Source: Lolium rigidum (lineage: Eukaryota; Streptophyta; Magnoliopsida; Poales; Poaceae). From it: 64,000 nucleotides of DNA. How positions within the stretch are numbered: position 1 is the first letter of the stretch; every line of letters begins with the position of its first letter. Positions 59,081 to 64,000 of this stretch are shown one piece after another. The stretch covers positions 30,312,256-30,376,255 of the forward strand of contig NC_061508.1 of NCBI RefSeq assembly GCF_022539505.1, written 5' to 3'. The translations under genes were made by a program, and so were the position numbers. Below the pieces are notes generated by a model. It ran no database searches. It worked only from the letters and a program-made list of their open reading frames with translations, and was not told where the DNA came from.

Positions 59081-60180
59081 CTATACCCTAGTATTTGTCT
59101 CCACCAAATCTCACCGAGATCCAATCAATATGTGGTATGACCTTTATTTGGCCAAGATCTTGCTGCCGGTGTTCCCAGCGTGGCTTGCCATTTTTATTGT
59201 TGTGGTCGTCCAAGAGCCCATGAGGCGGGGGCGATCCATGGCACGAACCATGGATCCAACAGTAATTTGGTTGGGTGGCCCAAATGTGCAAATCGTTGCT
59301 AGGCATGAGGCCAGATCAACGTCTTGTTTGCAACACCTGGCTACCTAGAACTATTCTTAGACCATCTGTGTTTCGCCTCCAGGTCTGCAGAAGTGCAAAT
59401 GCAACCCGCACAAGGCATGGCTCCTTTGGCTTCACGCTGGCAGTGATGAATCTTCTTGCAGGTGGAGGTTATGCAGGTGACTAGATTGGAGTGCGGCATT
59501 GACAAACGCAAGAATTGGCGTATGTCAAGGTGGATCGATGGCTACATGTTCTCCATTCTCATGTTGACTGAGACATCTAGGTCTCGGTGATGACAAGGAT
59601 CAAGAAGGATAAGGTGAAGACTTATGTTATGTATGCCTGGTGATCGACACTTTGCGGATTTTCTACAACAATTCTTGCCATGCGGTGGTGACAGTGGCAT
59701 ACTTCATTCTTGGCAGTGCTCTCGGAGCTCTGTGTCTTAGTGTCCGGGGTGAAAACCCTAGGTTTGAACTTTCATGGTTGTACCTAGCAATGATGGCTTT
59801 CTAGTCATCTCCTTACTGAAGGCAATGTCTGGAGATTGCACCTTCTCCATGGTGAGATCATAGGCTCTGACCATGTTAGTTTGACCAGACGACATAGGTG
59901 TTTGTGCAATGTTACCTTCCTAGAGGCGTCATTTTTGGAGAAGATTTTTCGGAGTCGAGGTGTTGTCCCCGCTAGTGGTGTTGTTGTTCCCGCGAGGCTA
60001 TGTTTGCGTTGGTGGGGTCTTTTTTCTTTTTATTTATTTTGTTTTTGGTTGTGTGCATCATTTATGTCTAGACTTCCTCTAGTAATTTTATTTTTGTAGA
60101 GGCTAGGTGATATTCTTCATCGAAACAGGCATTCGCTCCACTTTCTAAATAAAGCCACACACGGCCCAACCGCTACAATG
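59081..60180 (+). repeat. Unclassified repeat, probable dead retroposon or gene remnant
   Basis: Gene-like plus-strand sequence with many stops, ending GTTTTTGGTTGTGTGCATCA ... TTTTTGTAGAGGCTAGGTGA ... CTAAATAAAGCC, a 3' tail I associate with abundant non-coding grass repeats. No target-site duplication or protein domain found. No intact gene. Confidence 0.3.
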
Positions 60181-61435
60181 TGATGAGGGTGTTAATATAT
60201 TCTCCTTGTCGAAAAAAAGACTATGAGGAAGGTGCCACCCTCATTCATGGGTATTGGCATCCCGGTCAAGCCATTTTGTATTTTAGCTCGTCATTCATGG
60301 CCGACGGGGCAAACATAGACACTCCACATGTCTCTCCGCGAAGAGCTTCAGTAGTCTGGCACCCAATCTTGAAATTAATCGATCCTATTGTAGTCCATGT
60401 ATTTGATCTTGTGTTGTTGAGCTTTGTTCTCCTGTTAATATGGTGTGTTGTATCCTATTTTAGTCCATGTACTTGATCTTGTTTTGTTGAACTTTGTTCT
60501 CCTGTTTATGTGGTGTGTTGTATCAACTTTTTATGGTTGGGACTTTATTAATTTAAAGGTTTGTATGTGTCTTAGTCGACTGATATTTTCATAAGTCTTA
60601 GTCACATGAGAAAAGTGTTCACTTTTTAGAGTGCAATTATATATTTTCTAAAAAAGTGCAATTGAAACACTTTTTGTGGGTAATTGAGTGTTAAAAAAAT
60701 CAGACATAGCAAATCTATTAATTAAATCGGGCTAGAGCCTTCCATCTAAAAACAAATAAATTGTAACGACAGTTGAAAGACTAGGAAACAAGCACGATTA
60801 TTTTGCCTATGATATCATGCACGTGGTGGTAAGACTTCATTAGGTGGCCCGTGGCCATCAATGACCTCATGTGTTTCGGTGTGCGCCTGCACGGTCATTG
60901 AACATCAGGTTGTTACCAGTAGTATGATTGCAATCGATGTTGCTTCAGCTCATTTGGGGTGTCATGATCAAAGCTCGAATGATAACAAGCTTAGAGCCAA
61001 AATCTTAACCTAACGTCATTATAAAGGGCGATTTGCCCAACAGTCATTCATAATAAAGCTTATGCTTTCCCATAAAAGAAAACTTAACGTCACCCTTCAC
61101 TTCACAAGTTTTTTTGTTTGTTTGTTTGAAAGTAGCTTATCACGCGATACTTCACATGTTGTTAAGTTGGCATAATTGACAGCCTACTGAAATCTAGTCC
61201 CTGCCACGATTATCCTCGTCTATGTATGAAACAGAACGCAAAATTCCATCGAACTGATGCTCTACTCGTATGCTGCAACAGTCCAAAACAGATATACGTA
61301 TGCAAGTACTCTTGTATAGTTGTATTCTAGAAAAATACATCTCACACAACATAAATTCAGAGTTTCAGATCCCAAGCAGAAAGCAGGAACTGATTGGTAC
61401 ACCATATTATACAAACAGATATATACATCTTCATG
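60181..61435. other. AT-rich intergenic DNA
   Basis: No convincing gene. A short imperfect direct repeat is seen near 60384-60540 (ATTGTAGTCCATGTATTTGA / TTTTAGTCCATGTACTTGAT). Confidence 0.5.
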
Positions 61436-61439
61436 CGCC

Positions 61440-61855
61440 TAAATCACAGGACAGAGATTTGGTGCACATGGGCACCAGTGATCTCGTTTTTTAAAAAAAT
61501 CAAAATTCATATTTTTGAGTTTCAAAAAATTCTGGAAAAAAATCCGCACATAGTCAATGATGTATCCCACAAACGTGAAAAAAATCAATTTCAAATACTT
61601 AATATTTTGAGCTACACAAAAATAACAAAATTATAGATCTGAGTAGTCATTTTCAAATCTTCAAAACATATCAGATTTTGTCATTTTTATCTAGCTCAAA
61701 ATAAAAAGAATTTCGGATTGGGATTTTGCATGATTGTGGAATGTATCAATGACAGTCATCAGAATTATTTTCATGATTTTTATAACTTGTAAAAATATTT
61801 TTAAATTTTTCTTAACATAGCGAGAGCACTGGAGCTCGGGAGCTAAAAACACTTT
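61440..61855. repeat. AT-rich MITE-like element
   Basis: Left end TTGGTGCACATGGGCACCAGTG and right end GCACTGGAGCTCGGGAGC frame ~400 bp of AT-rich, partly self-complementary sequence. The ends resemble the fold-back element at 41800-42310 (GCACTGGTGTCCATGTGCA inverted). Superfamily uncertain. Confidence 0.4.
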
Positions 61856-62114
61856 TCGTAAATCACATTGATATTTGCATCTAAAAAGAGTGAAGCGTTT
61901 TTGCTGCTTCATGCACAGAATCAGTTTCATATTTGCATCTAAAAGGACAATTTTTGTTGTTGCAACTGTTGTGGGGCATGGTACAATCTAGTAACAGACG
62001 TAAGAGTGAATTAGCATGAGATATACATGTGAAAATGCCTAAGAAAAACTGCCATGTGTGTATAAAAGTAAAGAAAACTTGTGAAAGCGTCAGCGTGTCA
62101 GCAGTCATATAATG

Positions 62115-62129
62115 CCCCCCCCCCCCCCC
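62115..62129. repeat. (C)15 homopolymer near the callose synthase 3' end
   Basis: Uninterrupted run of 15 C, ~100 bp 3' of the minus-strand stop codon; on the transcript this would be poly-G if included in the UTR. Length may be inaccurate in the source sequence. Confidence 0.8.
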
Positions 62130-62227
62130 TCAACAACACCAAAGTACAAGGGATCCTGTAGCTAATTTCTGCCTCTTCCTATCCTGTGCTTAATCCGATG
62201 GAGGGCCACCTCGATCCTAGACTCACC

Positions 62228-64000
62228 TCAGTTCTGCTTCTTCCCGCCAGCCAAGATGCGAGAGATTTGGAGGCCTCGGGAGAATGCCTGGTTGAATAAC
62301 AACCTGGTTTGGAACTCCGAGACGAATGGGAACCATGCCAGCACCGCGACTGGCACAAAGATGACGATCCCCATTAGGTACTCATACCCCCTCGACAATG
62401 CCTTGACTGATCCCCAAAGGCCCAAGGCCTTCACCACCGGCTTGCTTGCCTGTGATATCTGCTCCAATGATGCCAAACAGATTAGAGCCAGTGAAAGATA
62501 TAAAACTTTCTCATGGCGATCTTGCAACATTTAACAGCACAAAATTAGTTCAGGAGCAAGTAAACTGTATGTCGGCAAATAGAGTCCATAATTTTCCAGA
62601 AACGAACAGAGTCCACAAATTTGCTCATAACCATTTTAACTTGACCAAAATCCTCTCTTTTTTTTTATCTTCTTTTGAATTATACTCTCATGATAAGCTG
62701 GGACTAAGAGCATCTCCAGTCGCGTCCCCCAAATGAGGTTTGGGGGACCGCGGACAAGAAATGGAGCAAAAAACGGTCCAGTCGCGTCCCCCAAAGCTAA
62801 TTAGCGCCCATTTGTGTCCGTGCGTCCCGGTAGAGACTCTATGTATAGAGTCTCTACCGGGGACGCCGGACACAAAAACAGCGTCCACATGCATGCATGC
62901 AGCCCCTTGTCCCCACATGCTAGTCTCTTTCCCCACACTTTCTCTCACCTACTTTTCCCACATGGGGTGGTCCCTTCTATTAAAATGCATGCATCCGGAC
63001 GCTGTTTGAGGGACGCGGCTGGAAAGGGCCTATTTTTTTTACAGATTTTTGGTCTCTTTTTGTCCGGCGCGGTCCCAAACATGCCCCAAATAATTTATGC
63101 CGGACGCTTTTTGAGGGACGCGACTGGAGATGCTCTAAAACCGTAAAACAAAATAAAGGGGAAAGGTTGGTAGCTGATGGTGTACCTGAAGAATGGCCCA
63201 TCCTGTGGGTGCAAAGGCAAGGAAGCTGGCGAATATGTCACCAACTGTAAGATGGAGAAGGGTGAAAAGTATGGCCAGAGTTCCAACAGATCCAATGAAC
63301 AAGAACAATTTGAGGAGCCGGAACATAAGCTGGAAATCTGCACTAAATTTCTTTCTTCCCATAGAGACCACCTAAGGAAATGGCACCTAATCAGCACATA
63401 ACAAGGATAGATACCTACTTATTGATTTCATCAATGGCAAGCATATGAAACTTACCTTGAGGACCAACACTACTGCTACAATGACCAGCCAAGACAGACC
63501 ATACACCTGAAGCCACAAATCAAATAAAGAGAGGACACAGTCATGAAATTATATTAGCAAACAGTGGTTGCAAACAAACATTATGTACTCACAATCTCAT
63601 GAAACTCATTTAGTTCGACTAGAGTTGTATAATAGCTCAAGTAAGGCGGACGACTTACCGATATACTTTTGTTTCCATTGGAGATATTCAGATGGTACAT
63701 GATACCATACTGAAACATGAAGAATCGGAAGGATAAGATGATTTCCCATATCCGGCCCACTAAGCCTGTTGACTGCAAGTGTTCCTGCTCCTCTTCCCAC
63801 CAGGACTCCCAGGCCTTAGTGGCCGGCACACCAATCCCGCCACGGCTGCTTATCCACTTGTTCCAGTCATCCCAATCATCCACTACCTTTTGCCATTCAA
63901 ATCCTGATGGGTTGAAGAGGAATGGAGCAAACAGCCATGTGATAACCAGGAACCACATAGATGATGTCAGCAGAACATAGGCAATGGAATCTGTAGCCAC
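62228..64000 (-). CDS. Callose synthase (GSL/CalS family), C-terminal exons, runs off the window
   Basis: Plasma-membrane 1,3-beta-glucan synthase that makes callose from UDP-glucose. Four exons, all joined in phase 0: 64000-63659 (partial; VITWLFAPFLFNPSGFEWQK, WDDWNKWISSRGGIGVP, ESWWEEEQEHL), 63506-63456 (VYGLSWLVIVAVLVVLK), 63371-63186 (VVSMGRKKFSADFQLMFRLL, ASFLAFAPTGWAILQ) and 62458-62228 (GLWGSVKALSRGYEYLMGIV, FVSEFQTRLLFNQAFSRGLQ, end GGKKQN). Donors are GTAAG (63658, 63455) and GTACA (63185); acceptors are CAG before 63506 and 62458 and TAG before 63371. These cover the last cytosolic loop and the C-terminal transmembrane helices. The catalytic glucan synthase core lies beyond the right edge. 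The final intron (63185-62459) holds a 430-bp MITE. No lesion seen. Confidence 0.94.
62708..63137. mobile_element. 430-bp Harbinger-type MITE, copy 2, inside a callose synthase intron
   Basis: Same family and length as 42378-42807, TAA duplication at 62705-62707 and 63138-63140. The internal palindrome persists around 62810-62878, but its left arm has several mismatches. Sits wholly within the last intron of the callose synthase gene, ~50 bp from the upstream exon's splice donor. Confidence 0.88.

Noticed and set aside
62115..62129. Poly-C tract as a G-quadruplex or regulatory site
   Set aside because: A plain homopolymer of uncertain length; no further support, so it is listed only as a repeat.
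1..64000. tRNA, rRNA or known structured ncRNA genes
   Set aside because: I looked for tRNA A/B boxes and conserved rRNA/snoRNA sequences and saw none that were convincing; tRNA-like matches are the primer-binding sites of the LTR elements.

Overview
This is a 64-kb piece of plant nuclear DNA, almost certainly from a pooid grass (Triticeae/Poeae/Aveneae type). The evidence is spliced plant genes with GC-rich exons, nested LTR retrotransposons of grass type, Stowaway and Harbinger MITEs, and an LTR ending in the TGATACGTCTCCGACGTATC-type sequence common in pooid genomes. There are no bacterial or organellar features.

Host genes. (1) 1712-2308 (+): two-exon AP2/ERF factor of the ERF003 (At5g25190-like) type. 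(2) 43948-45069 (-): single-exon MATH-BTB protein, a likely CUL3 substrate adaptor. (3) 47545-48573 (+): single-exon DUF868 protein. (4) 56015-56800 (-): PPPDE/DeSI-type thiol isopeptidase. (5) 62228-64000 (-): last four exons of a callose synthase (GSL/CalS) that runs off the right edge. All except the last are complete.

The left half is one nested retrotransposon stack, and every layer is bounded by LTRs and perfect 5-bp target-site duplications (TSDs). The outer element G1 (5971-41408, Ty3/gypsy, Tat-like, TSD GTACC) is split twice: by G2 (6976-15143, minus-strand Athila-like gag-protease element without RT, TSD GCAAT) and by G3 (26720-40862, second Tat-like gypsy, TSD ACTAG). G3 is itself split by C1 (28816-35443, Ty1/copia, TSD CCCGG). 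G1 and G3 both carry an antisense extra ORF between integrase and the 3' LTR. In G1 this is a decayed multi-exon gene with the 'putative gypsy type transposon' (Transposase_28) domain; in G3 it is a very acidic Ser/Asp/Glu protein.

The right half holds the host genes plus a 5'-truncated L1-type LINE (about 51956-54640), two 430-bp Harbinger-type MITEs (one inside a callose synthase intron), a 1.5-kb Harbinger-like TIR element with its own TATA box and ORF (57205-58723), Stowaway MITEs and AT-rich unclassified repeats.

Most unusual observation: in the 3' region of G1 there are five hairpins of nearly identical geometry (37-38 nt, 17-position stem, 3-4 nt loop, GAG...CTC ends) with very different stem sequences but preserved pairing. 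Four lead directly into CTCGGGGGCTAC, and the last of these is the functional polypurine tract at the 3' LTR. G3 and G2 also have a hairpin beside their polypurine tracts, and G3 has further covarying mini-hairpins. This points to a structured RNA/DNA module tied to plus-strand priming or 3'-end function. All comparisons were made by eye.
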